The notes under the pieces are model-generated. The model was not told where the DNA came from, did no database searches, and saw nothing but the letters and a program-made list of their open reading frames with translations. Shown one piece after another: positions 1 to 6,966 of a stretch of 9,968 bases of DNA. The stretch covers positions 13,565 to 23,532 of the forward strand of contig JAKUTI010000014.1 of NCBI GenBank assembly GCA_022448765.1. The letters are read 5' to 3'. This stretch comes from Pseudomonadales bacterium. GTDB taxonomy: Bacteria > Pseudomonadota > Gammaproteobacteria > Pseudomonadales > Azotimanducaceae. The stretch's first letter is position 1, and each line of letters opens with the position of its first letter. A program made the position numbers and the translations under genes.

Positions 1-427
1 TCACGCAAAAACGAGCAGTGAACGTCTTCCCACTATCCGTAGATACGTCCCAGCGCTGCGTTGCGTCGTTAAAATGGTTGGCGACGACGCGCGTATCGAA
101 GTGGATGTCCTCGCGAAGCTCGAAGCGGTCGGCAACGTGATTCGCGTATTCAAGGATTTCGGGTTGGGTAGAGTACCGTTCGGTCCATTCCCACGCCTGC
201 TGAAGCTCTTCAGAGAATTGGTAGGAATATTCGAGACTTTCGATATCGCAACGTGCTCCGGGGTAGCGATTCCAAAACCAGGTGCCACCAACGCCGCTGC
301 CGGCTTCCACAATTTTAGCCGTCAGGCCCTGCAGTCTTAATTTGTGCAGCATGTAGAGTCCGGCGAACCCGGCACCTACGATAAGTACATCGACCGACTC
401 CGTTGGTGTTGGCTCCCTCGATTCCAT
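1..427 (-). CDS. Type I Baeyer-Villiger / flavin-containing monooxygenase, N-terminal part
   Basis: Partial gene; the first 142 codons are present and the rest lies beyond the left edge. The enzyme family uses FAD, NADPH and O2 to insert oxygen next to a ketone, giving an ester or lactone. Residues 13-23 form the FAD-binding Rossmann start, with the glycine pattern G18-x-G20-x-x-G23 and an acidic E41 at the end of the second strand. Residues 47-64 read GGTWFWNRYPGARCDIES, a signature typical of the cyclohexanone/phenylacetone monooxygenase group. The second BVMO fingerprint (FxGxxxHxxxW) would fall past the edge, so it cannot be checked. The ATG at 425-427 follows a GGAGTGAGG ribosome site. 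It lies 115 bases after the dioxygenase stop on the same strand and is probably co-transcribed. Family assignment is strong; substrate is unknown. A general FAD-dependent monooxygenase is the alternative. Confidence 0.9.
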   Translation of the reverse strand, partial: MESREPTPTESVDVLIVGAGFAGLYMLHKLRLQGLTAKIVEAGSGVGGTWFWNRYPGARCDIESLEYSYQFSEELQQAWEWTERYSTQPEILEYANHVADRFELREDIHFDTRVVANHFNDATQRWDVSTDSGKTFTARFCV

Positions 428-502
428 CGTTCCTCACTCCTTCAGCTGGTTCACATCAAAGCGATGACAGGATGTTGTACTCCTGATTCTTACCATTTAG
501 GG

Positions 503-530
503 GGCCACTAGCAACCGTAAGGCTGCGGCC
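503..530 (-). terminator. Imperfect stem-loop after the PhyH-family gene
   Basis: Downstream of the dioxygenase stop, 511-516 pairs with 521-526 (six pairs, one G-U on the transcribed strand) around a 4-base loop. Outer GGCC arms at 503-506 and 527-530 extend the stem across a 4-base bulge. No U-tract follows in the leftward transcript, so it is not a canonical intrinsic terminator. It may be a weak or partial terminator, an mRNA-stabilising hairpin, or chance. Confidence 0.25.
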
Positions 531-542
531 AAGGCAAGACCG

Positions 543-1367
543 TTAGTCTCGTTGGTAATTGTGGATGGCTCGAACGTCGTCGGCTTCGGGCCGTGGGGTC
601 CGAACCCAGTGTCCAGGGTCCCCGCGACAAACCACTGCGTCTCGCAATACCCGTTCGGCACCCTCAAGTACGCCACAGTGCGAAGGGATATAGCGAAACG
701 TTAAACCGCACCGTCGTCGAGTTGACCGGTTGGGCTCAGATCCATGGATCAGCGTGCTAGCGTGCAGAGACATCTGTCCCGCCTTAAGCACGTTGTCGTA
801 CGGCTGACCGTAGTGTTGGGCATCGGGTATTTCCTGATGGAGGACGAAATCTCCCTCGGCCTTTCGCCATTCCAATCCGCCGAGACGGTGGCTTTTGGGG
901 ATGAAGCGCATGGGAGAATTGGCGTGATCAACGTCGTCGATGGCCAACCAAGCGGTCACGGTTTTTGTGGGCCGAACGGGCCAATACGTTGCGTCCTGGT
1001 GCCAAGGTACATGCTTGGATTCTTGTGCAAGCTTGCAGAAGTAGTGGGTCGACCAACAAACAAAATCGGGACCAAGAAGATCTTCAACGTAGTCCAGAAT
1101 GCGAGGATGTTGCGCCAGATCCCATATGCCCTTGCAGTGATTTTGGTAACCCATGATCGAGTACGCGTTGCGGCCGTCGTCGTACGCTTTGACCCGGGCG
1201 AGTAGGTCGTCGAAGTAGCAACGATTGGCGATTGCTTCGGTTGGCGTGAGTGCGTCTAAAGGGCTGATGTAGCCCAGTTCGTTGAATTGCGTGACTTGTG
1301 CGCGGCTTAAGGTTTTGGTGTGGGGTACGGCCACCGGAAAAAATTCGATGTCTCGTTGCTCTGCCAT
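543..1367 (-). CDS. Phytanoyl-CoA dioxygenase (PhyH) family Fe(II)/2-oxoglutarate oxygenase
   Basis: Predicted 274-residue cytoplasmic non-haem iron oxygenase. Family members hydroxylate an aliphatic carbon, coupled to decarboxylation of 2-oxoglutarate. The jelly-roll iron triad is visible: H123 and D125 in the motif HVPWHQDATYWP, and distal H208 in LIHGSEPN. An arginine cluster at 217-219, just before GLTFRY, is where the family places the residue that binds 2-oxoglutarate. Length is normal for PhyH proteins. The first in-frame ATG outside the upstream gene is at 1365-1367, but it lacks a good ribosome site: AGG directly abuts it. A TTG at 1383-1385 preceded by GGACGA is a possible alternative start, adding six residues. 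Longer in-frame extensions run into the quinone oxidoreductase gene and are not credible. It lies 74 bases after that gene and upstream of the BVMO. The substrate is unknown; bacterial paralogues act on many small molecules. Confidence 0.9.
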   Translation of the reverse strand: MAEQRDIEFFPVAVPHTKTLSRAQVTQFNELGYISPLDALTPTEAIANRCYFDDLLARVKAYDDGRNAYSIMGYQNHCKGIWDLAQHPRILDYVEDLLGPDFVCWSTHYFCKLAQESKHVPWHQDATYWPVRPTKTVTAWLAIDDVDHANSPMRFIPKSHRLGGLEWRKAEGDFVLHQEIPDAQHYGQPYDNVLKAGQMSLHASTLIHGSEPNRSTRRRCGLTFRYIPSHCGVLEGAERVLRDAVVCRGDPGHWVRTPRPEADDVRAIHNYQRD

Positions 1368-1441
1368 CCTTTTGCCAAAACTCAACGTATCGTCCAGCGT
1401 AGTGTGCGGCGGTTCATGAGCAAAAGCGACTTTGGGCCAAG

Positions 1442-2428
1442 CTACTGAGTGGGTATAAAGACGATTCGTCCCATGGTTTGACGATCCGCTAATCGCTTGA
1501 GCGTTTGGGGTAGCGCATCGAAACCGATGGTTTCGGTGACGACGGGTCGATAGGTTCCGGCGAGAAGTGCGGCGTGCACTTCGGTGTAACAACGCTGAAC
1601 AAGCGGGAGGTCCCGTTCGCGGTACGCGCCCATGTGAACGCCGACGACGGAATAATTCTTCACCAAGGCGTGATTGGCGGGGGCTGAGGGAATATCGCCA
1701 CTCGCGAAACCGACCACGAGAAGACGGCCCTCGAAAGCTAGCAGGCGGCGGGCAATGTCGAAGTAGCGACCACCGACGGGATCGTAGACGACGTCAACAC
1801 CACGCCCGTCGGTTGCATCCATGATTCCCTGATATAGATCATCGCCATCGTAGTCGACGACGAGATCAGCGCCCAACTCCCGACAGAACGCTGTCTTTTG
1901 CTTGCCGGCTGCAGCCGCGGCGACCCAGCAACCGAAAGCGCTGGCCATTTGGACGGCAGCCGAACCGACGCCACCGGCTGCGGCCAGCACGAGGACCGTT
2001 TCGCCCGGCTGGACCTTGCCGCGCTGATGCAGGGCGAACCAAGCCGTACCGTGGGTCACGTGGGCACCCATGGCCGATACGGCGTCGAGTTTGCGAGGCA
2101 CTGCGTGTGAGCGTTCGCCAAGAAGAATCGCTTCTTCCGCGTAGCCGCCGAAGGGTCCGACAGTGGGTCCGACGATACGTTCCCCGATCGCGAAGCCGAG
2201 TGTCGGGTTCGCCTCGAGCACGATTCCTGTCGCGTTCATCCCGGGGGTGAATGGCGGTGTGAGTTTGATTTGATACGAGCCTTGGCACTGAAGGATGTCG
2301 GCGAAATTTAGATCGGTGGCTTCGACCCGAATTCGGACAGTTTCAGGTTCCGTTGGCGGTGAGTCTAAATCGACGACGGCGAGGTCGTCCCAAGGGTCCC
2401 CCAGCGATGCGATTTGCCAAGCTTTCAA
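1442..2428 (-). CDS. Zinc-free medium-chain dehydrogenase, NADPH:quinone oxidoreductase type
   Basis: Predicted 328-residue NADPH-dependent oxidoreductase of the quinone-oxidoreductase / enoyl-reductase branch of the MDR superfamily. The N-terminus from the TTG start reads MKAWQIASLGDP, as expected for this family, followed by LNFADILQCQGSYQ (40-53) and the substrate-domain segment PPFTPGMNATGIV (58-70). The nucleotide fold has AAAGGVGSAAVQ at 149-160 and YDPVGG at 215-220. The cysteine and histidine ligands of the zinc-binding alcohol dehydrogenases are absent. TTG at 2426-2428 is preferred because AAGGA sits seven bases upstream and the family alignment begins there. An ATG further upstream in frame would require reading through the tRNA-Arg gene. 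Family members reduce quinones or alpha,beta-unsaturated ketones; the neighbouring BVMO suggests enone or ketone chemistry, which is inference. Confidence 0.93.
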   Translation of the reverse strand: MKAWQIASLGDPWDDLAVVDLDSPPTEPETVRIRVEATDLNFADILQCQGSYQIKLTPPFTPGMNATGIVLEANPTLGFAIGERIVGPTVGPFGGYAEEAILLGERSHAVPRKLDAVSAMGAHVTHGTAWFALHQRGKVQPGETVLVLAAAGGVGSAAVQMASAFGCWVAAAAAGKQKTAFCRELGADLVVDYDGDDLYQGIMDATDGRGVDVVYDPVGGRYFDIARRLLAFEGRLLVVGFASGDIPSAPANHALVKNYSVVGVHMGAYRERDLPLVQRCYTEVHAALLAGTYRPVVTETIGFDALPQTLKRLADRQTMGRIVFIPTQ

Positions 2429-2435
2429 ACTTAAT

Positions 2436-2440
2436 TCCTT
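2436..2440 (-). promoter_or_regulatory. Ribosome binding site deciding a TTG start
   Basis: AAGGA on the leftward strand lies seven bases before the TTG at 2428. It is the only good Shine-Dalgarno match between the tRNA 3' end and the quinone oxidoreductase gene. Together with the family-typical N-terminus it supports a non-ATG start. Confidence 0.7.
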
Positions 2441-2457
2441 ATTCCTGCCGACCAGTC

Positions 2458-2534
2458 TGGCGCGCCCGGTGCGATTCGAACGCACGACCTTTGGCTTCGG
2501 AGGCCAACACTCTATCCAACTGAGCTACGGGCGC
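2458..2534 (-). tRNA. tRNA-Arg (anticodon CCG)
   Basis: A complete 77-base cloverleaf including an encoded CCA end (2458-2460). The acceptor stem GCGCCCG/CGGGCGC pairs perfectly across seven positions, with discriminator G at 2461. The D-arm reads AGCTCAGTTGGATAGAGT. The anticodon stem TTGGC/GCCAA holds the loop CTCCGAA, giving anticodon CCG, which decodes arginine CGG. The T-arm contains GTTCGAATC. It lies 79 bases after the esterase stop and 29 bases before the quinone oxidoreductase start, all on the same strand. No terminator-like hairpin is visible after its 3' end, so read-through into the oxidoreductase gene is likely. No second copy of its 3' end (an integration scar) was seen in the window. 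Confidence 0.97.
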
Positions 2535-2546
2535 GAACAGCGAAGC

Positions 2547-2576
2547 AAGATAGCAGCATGGTCTTGAGCAGGCGAA
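2547..2576 (-). promoter_or_regulatory. Possible promoter of the tRNA-Arg gene
   Basis: On the leftward strand a -10-like TATCTT (2547-2552) lies 12 bases before the mature tRNA 5' end. A poor -35-like TTCGCC (2571-2576) sits 18 bases further upstream. The position suits a tRNA promoter with a short leader, but the -35 match is weak. Read-through from the esterase operon is the alternative. Confidence 0.3.
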
Positions 2577-2613
2577 CACTTCACGCGCGGGAATTGGGCC
2601 GGAGACCGCCGTC

Positions 2614-3864
2614 TTAGTTCAATGCTTGGTAGGTCAACCGTTGAAAGGTTTCCTGGTAATTGTTGTTTGGCATCATGCCGTGCTGTAACACTTGGGTCAG
2701 ACATACCCCTAAGAGTTCTTCCGAAGGGTCGGCAAAGTAAGTGGTGCCCGCGGCGCCTCCCCAACCGTAGGTTCCGACGGATCTTATAAGCGGCGGGCGA
2801 TTACGGCCGTGATAGGTGGCAACACCAAGGCCCCAATGGAATCCTGGCCCCGTCATGGGTATCTCCATATCGCCGGTGTGGTTCCCGATCATGATGTCGA
2901 CGGTTTTGCGTCCGAGAATCCGCTCACCGTCCAACTCGCCTCCATTTAATAGCATTTGCCCAAACCGGGCGTAATCGCCCGCCGTCGAGAGCACGCCGCC
3001 GGAATCGCCGCCTGCGCCAAATTCTGTTTTGGGTCCTGTGTTTTTTTCGCTCGTCTCCGCGGTTTCGGTTGCGACCAGTTGAACACTGTCGCCTTCTCGA
3101 CGAGGCACGTAACACGCCCCGAAACGGTCGAGGGCGCCGTCTTTGACGTAAAAGTCAGTGTCTACCATGGCCAACGGGTCAAAAATGTTGTCGCGGAAGA
3201 AAACATCGAGGGGCTGGCCACTTGCGACTTCAAGGACGGCGCCAAGTATGGGATAGCCGAGGTGGTAACCGAAATGATCACCGGGGTGGGCGGCCAGCGG
3301 AAGCTGTGCCAGGGCCTCAACACGCTCACGATTGCTTGGCCGAACTGGATTGTCGTCTCGATTCGAAATCCAGCCGAGAGTCTCCAAGACCTCACGGTAT
3401 TGTTGGCGGTAGAAATTGGGCATGGTTGCGGGACTCGTCAAACCGGTGGTGTTGGTCAGGCAATCTCGAATGGTGATGCCGCGTCTGGCGCGTTCTGTGA
3501 CCATCGGTTCTCTAGGGTTGCGTACTTGCTGCTTCGAAAATTCGGGAAGGAACCGGGACACGGGGTCATCCGGCGATAGCACCCCACGTTCAGTCAGGAT
3601 GAGCGTGGCCACACCGGCGATGGGTTTGGTATTCGAAAACATCCGGCACAAGGTTTCTTTACCGGCCGGTTGGCCCGACTCAAAATCGAGAACGCCGCGG
3701 GCTTCGAAATGAACGATTTGTCCACGACGAGCCACCAGCGTGACGAGGTTCGGGACCCGTTTGTCGGCCACGTATTCTTCCATCGCGGGGCCGATCAGGG
3801 CTAACCGGTCGGCGTTAAATCCCAGCGCACTTGCGTCACCGATTGAGAGAGGAGAGGTGGTCAT
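2614..3864 (-). CDS. Serine beta-lactamase-family hydrolase (class C / EstB-like esterase)
   Basis: Predicted 416-residue member of the beta-lactamase / penicillin-binding-like serine hydrolase family; most such bacterial proteins of this size are esterases or lipases. The nucleophile motif SxxK is S77-N-T-K80. The second-motif tyrosine is probably Y200, in FGYHLGYPILG; the family usually has Y-S or Y-A there, so Y-H is slightly unusual. The third motif is W368-G369-G370 in TYGWGGAAG. The conserved GGVLSTAGDYARFGQMLL segment (289-306) is also present. No signal peptide is visible, so a cytoplasmic location is likely, unlike true secreted beta-lactamases. The ATG at 3862-3864 follows AAGGAAG with good spacing. 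It begins 32 bases after the DUF5916 gene stop and probably shares its transcript. It could hydrolyse an ester or lactone made by the nearby BVMO, which is inference. Confidence 0.9.
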   Translation of the reverse strand: MTTSPLSIGDASALGFNADRLALIGPAMEEYVADKRVPNLVTLVARRGQIVHFEARGVLDFESGQPAGKETLCRMFSNTKPIAGVATLILTERGVLSPDDPVSRFLPEFSKQQVRNPREPMVTERARRGITIRDCLTNTTGLTSPATMPNFYRQQYREVLETLGWISNRDDNPVRPSNRERVEALAQLPLAAHPGDHFGYHLGYPILGAVLEVASGQPLDVFFRDNIFDPLAMVDTDFYVKDGALDRFGACYVPRREGDSVQLVATETAETSEKNTGPKTEFGAGGDSGGVLSTAGDYARFGQMLLNGGELDGERILGRKTVDIMIGNHTGDMEIPMTGPGFHWGLGVATYHGRNRPPLIRSVGTYGWGGAAGTTYFADPSEELLGVCLTQVLQHGMMPNNNYQETFQRLTYQALN

Positions 3865-3896
3865 GAGGTTCTTCCTTATGGTCAGAAAGGTACGAG

Positions 3897-6713
3897 TTAA
3901 CTCCCAAATCGGTACCGAAACTTGGCAACAAGAGAGTCCACGATCGGGTCTTGAAACGCGTCTTGGAACAGGTCGGCGAGTGGCTTTTCAATTTGGTTCG
4001 GTAGCGTGTTACCTCGGTTGTAGACCAAGAAGAAATCAGTCAGTGGTGCGATTGACCAGCGGTAACGAAGCTGCGCGGTTAATAAACTCACGGTGAAGTC
4101 GTGCGAGTCCAGGCTTCGTTCCGCAGGCATGAGCGAACCGCCTCCCTCTGGGATGCTAAAGAAACCCCGCTCGTCTGCGCGGACGCCCGCCCACTGAAGC
4201 ATCATGCGTAATTGATGTTGGGGTGCCATGAACCAGTTGAGTTTAATACTCGGCTGCCAATCGGCGCCGTGGAACGAGCCAAAATTTCGCCCGCCTTGGT
4301 ACACCACCCAGCCGTCCCGACGTTTGTAGTCCACTTCAATGTCGGCGTAAATCCGGTCCGACGGACGAATGGTCACGGCGGCATTGAGACCGTCGGTCCA
4401 GTCGCCAAGATTTTCCTGTTCGCCGCTCGCGCCAAAGGTATAGCTGAACATCTTGCTTGCGTCGGTTGACCAGGAAAGCGACCACCACAGACGCTCTCCC
4501 ACGCGGTATGCGCCGTTGCCTCGACTGTCGAGGTCCTCCCATCGTCTCGGCATAAAACCAAAGCTGGTACGCAGGGTATTGCGCTTAGGCAATGCCAGCT
4601 TATTCCGCCAGTAGATGCCGCTATCGATGACTTGTCCCTGGTCGTTGTAGTGTTGACGTAGCGCGACGGTGCCGCGAGTGGACTCCATAAAACCGCGTTT
4701 CTTTGCGTCGGCGTATCGAAAGACGTATTGGGCTCCGGTGTACGCGTTACGACGTTGGAACCCTAGATCGTTGAGATCGATTTCGTCGTCGAAATATTCA
4801 AGTTCAATTTTGTGTTGTCGTGTGGGACTGGGGGCAAACAGGATATCCACGAGAGCGCCGGACCCTGTACGTTCGTCGACGTCACTTCGCATCAACTGAA
4901 GGTCCGTGATCCAGCGCCCGTTACCGGTGCTGTAGTGCGCGTCCAAGCCGTGGACCCGGGCGTTATATAGCGGTCCCCCGGTATGGGTGCCGATATAGCC
5001 GATGGAATAGCGGTTGGTCGCGCCGGCCTCGTAGACCATTCGAGCGACGCCGAAATCGCGTCCGGCCGCCTCAATGCTGACTTCTGCACCTTCGCTATCG
5101 GTGGCAAACCATTGAACGTCATCTTCGAACGCGCTCAAAACGCCATACCGGAAGTCGCCGATGGTCCCAGTGAGCTTGGCCGCGCCTAATAGCTCGGTGG
5201 GAAGATCACGCTCGCCGGGCAACGGGGTCACACGTTCCGGGCGGGTGACTTGATTGGCCGTACCACCAATACGCCTTGTATTGACGATTGAGATGGGAGT
5301 CGGAATGAAATCCATCGAAAAGACTCGGCGGGAGGCAGTCGACCAATCGTCGTTGGTGAGGGTGACCATGGATGTTTGCATGTCGGAACGCGGCGTGGTC
5401 ACAAAGACCTCATTGCCCTCGAGAAAAAAAAGTCGTTTTTCCTCGAAAAATGTTTCCATGGCGGTCAGGTTCAGGACGACTCGATCGCTTTCGACAGCGC
5501 CAAAGTCCGGCATGACGGACCCGGTGATTTCGAGTTTTGGTGAGGGCTTCCAGGAAACATCCACACCGACCTGGGCCTCGGTTTCTTCGCGCGCGATGTC
5601 GGCCGTCGTCGATACATAGGGAATCACCGAGAGCTGTTGCCTTGGTTCAACGCCGTCAACCTGCATCGTGTTTAGTGCGCTGACGAATTGTGAGGCAGAA
5701 TACGAATGAGCGGGCCACTGATACATTTGATTCGCGTGCGAGACTTGGCGCGACGCGGCAAAACCAATGTTCCGGCGACCCTCGGTTTTGGGAAGGCTCA
5801 TCATGGACCAGGGAAAGTACATTTCGGCCATCCATCCACCATCGAATGCCGAGGTTTTCCCGATCCATGGGCCGTCCCAGGACCTCGAATACCTTCTTTC
5901 GGGTAGGACCTTCCCGTCTCCCTTGGATCCACCAAGGCCCATCACGAACCAATAACCAAAGAGGGCATTGCCCGTGGTATCAAGGGTGACACCAAAAGTG
6001 TCGCGATCAATAAACTCGTCTCGCTCACTTAGGCGGCTGACGAGACTGTCGGGGGGTTGGTACAAGACGGCGCTGACGTAGAGCCCGCGGTCGGTTCCAA
6101 GCATCCGGATTTCAGTGGAATAGCTCGCCGGCTCCCCGGTTCCTGGTCTCATCACTCGCATATTGTCGTAGTAGGGAATCTGGTTCCAAATGGCCTCGTC
6201 CACCACGCCGTCGACGGTGATGTTGGTCTCGCCGTGAGGGCGCGTGGTCAACGGGATGTAGTGCATGGGCATGCCGTTCAGCTCCCCTTTGATTTCCTGC
6301 GGTCCTGGCCCGGATCGCACGGGGGTAATCGACATGGGTAGATTGTTGCGCGAAGTTGCATTGCTTGTCTGATTCGCTAACGCCATGGTGGAAGCCGAGA
6401 CCCTTCTTTCCGAAAGGGTCGATGCACGCGTGGCGGGTTGAAAAAACGCCCCGTCAATCCCTGCCAGGCGCATTTTCGTCACCAGCGCTCGCGCGTTGTC
6501 GGAAATAGCCTGGACACGATACCAGCGGCGCGAATTGACGTCGGTTTCGGCAACTTGCAATTGCACGTCGAAGTTGGGTTGCAGTGCTTGCTGCGCAGAA
6601 ACTGCATTGTCGAACTGGCGAAAACTGCCGGCGACGGCAATACCGCGCTCTGCCTGAGTCGGCAGCGAACTGACGATGGCTAGCAACCCGGACAGTACTG
6701 CGCGGCGATACAT
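3897..6713 (-). CDS. Secreted SPOR-like / CBM9-like / DUF5916 outer-membrane protein
   Basis: Predicted 938-residue precursor. Residues 1-21 form a signal peptide (arginines, a hydrophobic core, cleavage after TQA). Residues 22-93 resemble a SPOR domain: AVAGSF near the start, then WYRVQAISD and LVTKMRLAGIDGAFFQP, the usual beta-alpha-beta repeat that in other proteins binds denuded peptidoglycan. A low-complexity linker (95-155) follows. A CBM9-like beta-sandwich covers about 160-350 (ITVDGVVDEAIWNQ). The DUF5916 region follows, with the diagnostic DFGAVESDRVVLN, METFFEEKRLFFLEG at 403-433. The remaining ~500 residues alternate in aromatic-rich strands and end in LVAKFRYRFGS, as in an outer-membrane beta-barrel. 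ATG at 6711-6713 is chosen because AAAAGG lies ten bases upstream; a TTG at 6719 would add two residues. It follows the 59-residue gene by six bases. The role of DUF5916 proteins is poorly known; transport or surface binding is inferred. Confidence 0.88.
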   Translation of the reverse strand: MYRRAVLSGLLAIVSSLPTQAERGIAVAGSFRQFDNAVSAQQALQPNFDVQLQVAETDVNSRRWYRVQAISDNARALVTKMRLAGIDGAFFQPATRASTLSERRVSASTMALANQTSNATSRNNLPMSITPVRSGPGPQEIKGELNGMPMHYIPLTTRPHGETNITVDGVVDEAIWNQIPYYDNMRVMRPGTGEPASYSTEIRMLGTDRGLYVSAVLYQPPDSLVSRLSERDEFIDRDTFGVTLDTTGNALFGYWFVMGLGGSKGDGKVLPERRYSRSWDGPWIGKTSAFDGGWMAEMYFPWSMMSLPKTEGRRNIGFAASRQVSHANQMYQWPAHSYSASQFVSALNTMQVDGVEPRQQLSVIPYVSTTADIAREETEAQVGVDVSWKPSPKLEITGSVMPDFGAVESDRVVLNLTAMETFFEEKRLFFLEGNEVFVTTPRSDMQTSMVTLTNDDWSTASRRVFSMDFIPTPISIVNTRRIGGTANQVTRPERVTPLPGERDLPTELLGAAKLTGTIGDFRYGVLSAFEDDVQWFATDSEGAEVSIEAAGRDFGVARMVYEAGATNRYSIGYIGTHTGGPLYNARVHGLDAHYSTGNGRWITDLQLMRSDVDERTGSGALVDILFAPSPTRQHKIELEYFDDEIDLNDLGFQRRNAYTGAQYVFRYADAKKRGFMESTRGTVALRQHYNDQGQVIDSGIYWRNKLALPKRNTLRTSFGFMPRRWEDLDSRGNGAYRVGERLWWSLSWSTDASKMFSYTFGASGEQENLGDWTDGLNAAVTIRPSDRIYADIEVDYKRRDGWVVYQGGRNFGSFHGADWQPSIKLNWFMAPQHQLRMMLQWAGVRADERGFFSIPEGGGSLMPAERSLDSHDFTVSLLTAQLRYRWSIAPLTDFFLVYNRGNTLPNQIEKPLADLFQDAFQDPIVDSLVAKFRYRFGS

Positions 6714-6719
6714 ATACAA

Positions 6720-6899
6720 TCAACCTTTTTGGCGCGGCGATACCGGCGCATGGCGTGCGAAGAACCGCTCATTGTACTCGGTGGCGGTGGTCAACGCCTG
6801 TTCCCAACGATGGGGAGCCGTTTGAATCAAGGACCAAGGGTTGTGTGGCGGATTATGTTCTCGGGCGCTGGTTACGATGGTTTGGATTAAATCGCCCAT
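6720..6899 (-). CDS. Small protein of unknown function, 59 residues
   Basis: A short gene that I do not recognise. It starts with ATG at 6897-6899 and ends with TGA at 6720-6722, only six bases before the DUF5916 ATG. Its ribosome site GGTGGAG lies seven bases upstream, among the best in the window. The product (MGDLIQTIVTSAREHN..., ending SPRQKG) has no signal peptide or membrane segment. It is rich in polar and aromatic residues and has two probable helices, around 2-14 and 30-48 (HRWEQALTTATEYNERFFAR). Its position suggests translational coupling with the barrel protein gene. It could be a small accessory protein, a leader peptide, or a chance ORF. The strong ribosome site and tight spacing favour a real gene. 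Confidence 0.6.
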   Translation of the reverse strand: MGDLIQTIVTSAREHNPPHNPWSLIQTAPHRWEQALTTATEYNERFFARHAPVSPRQKG

Positions 6900-6966
6900 T
6901 GACCTACTCCACCAACGTGCCACTCTACGGGTGTCCAGCCATCAAGGCGGGAGGATCGCGACAGCC
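6899..6966. promoter_or_regulatory. Divergent intergenic region between the small gene and the TauD-family gene
   Basis: Only 67 bases separate the two divergent starts, so both promoters must lie here or overlap the neighbouring coding ends. On the rightward strand TTGACC (6899-6904) resembles a -35 box, but no good -10 follows at 16-18 bases. GGGAGG (about 6949-6954) is the likely ribosome site of the TauD-family gene, 12 bases from its ATG, which is longer than usual. No clear operator palindrome was seen. Confidence 0.3.
6907..6913 (-). promoter_or_regulatory. Strong ribosome binding site of the 59-residue gene
   Basis: GGTGGAG on the leftward strand ends seven bases before the ATG at 6899. 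This decides the start of the small gene and is the main evidence that it is translated. Confidence 0.6.

Noticed and set aside
1..312. A 103-residue leftward open frame in another frame at the left edge
   Set aside because: The overlapping frame from 427 carries the FAD-binding and BVMO signatures, so this one is a shadow.
744..1205. A 153-residue open frame on the rightward strand
   Set aside because: It is antisense to the PhyH-family gene over its iron-binding motifs and has no recognisable domain.
2429..2485. An in-frame ATG start for the quinone oxidoreductase at 2485
   Set aside because: It would translate through the 3' half of the tRNA-Arg gene, and the added residues are unlike the family. 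The TTG at 2428 has a ribosome site and the expected N-terminus.
2458..2534. The tRNA-Arg gene as an attachment site of an integrated element
   Set aside because: No integrase gene and no repeated copy of the tRNA 3' end were seen in the window, and the flanking genes are similar in composition.
2956..3579. A 207-residue open frame on the rightward strand
   Set aside because: It lies wholly antisense to the esterase gene, which has clear catalytic motifs. Its product looks like a reading-frame shadow.
5423..5430. Run of eight A bases, considered as a frameshift or slippage site
   Set aside because: The frame is intact across it and encodes the conserved EEKRLFFLEG segment of the DUF5916 family, so ordinary coding explains it.
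6841..6966. Extended N-terminus of the TauD-family protein from an ATG at 6841
   Set aside because: The family N-terminus begins at the ATG at 6967, and the extension would overlap the oppositely oriented small gene.
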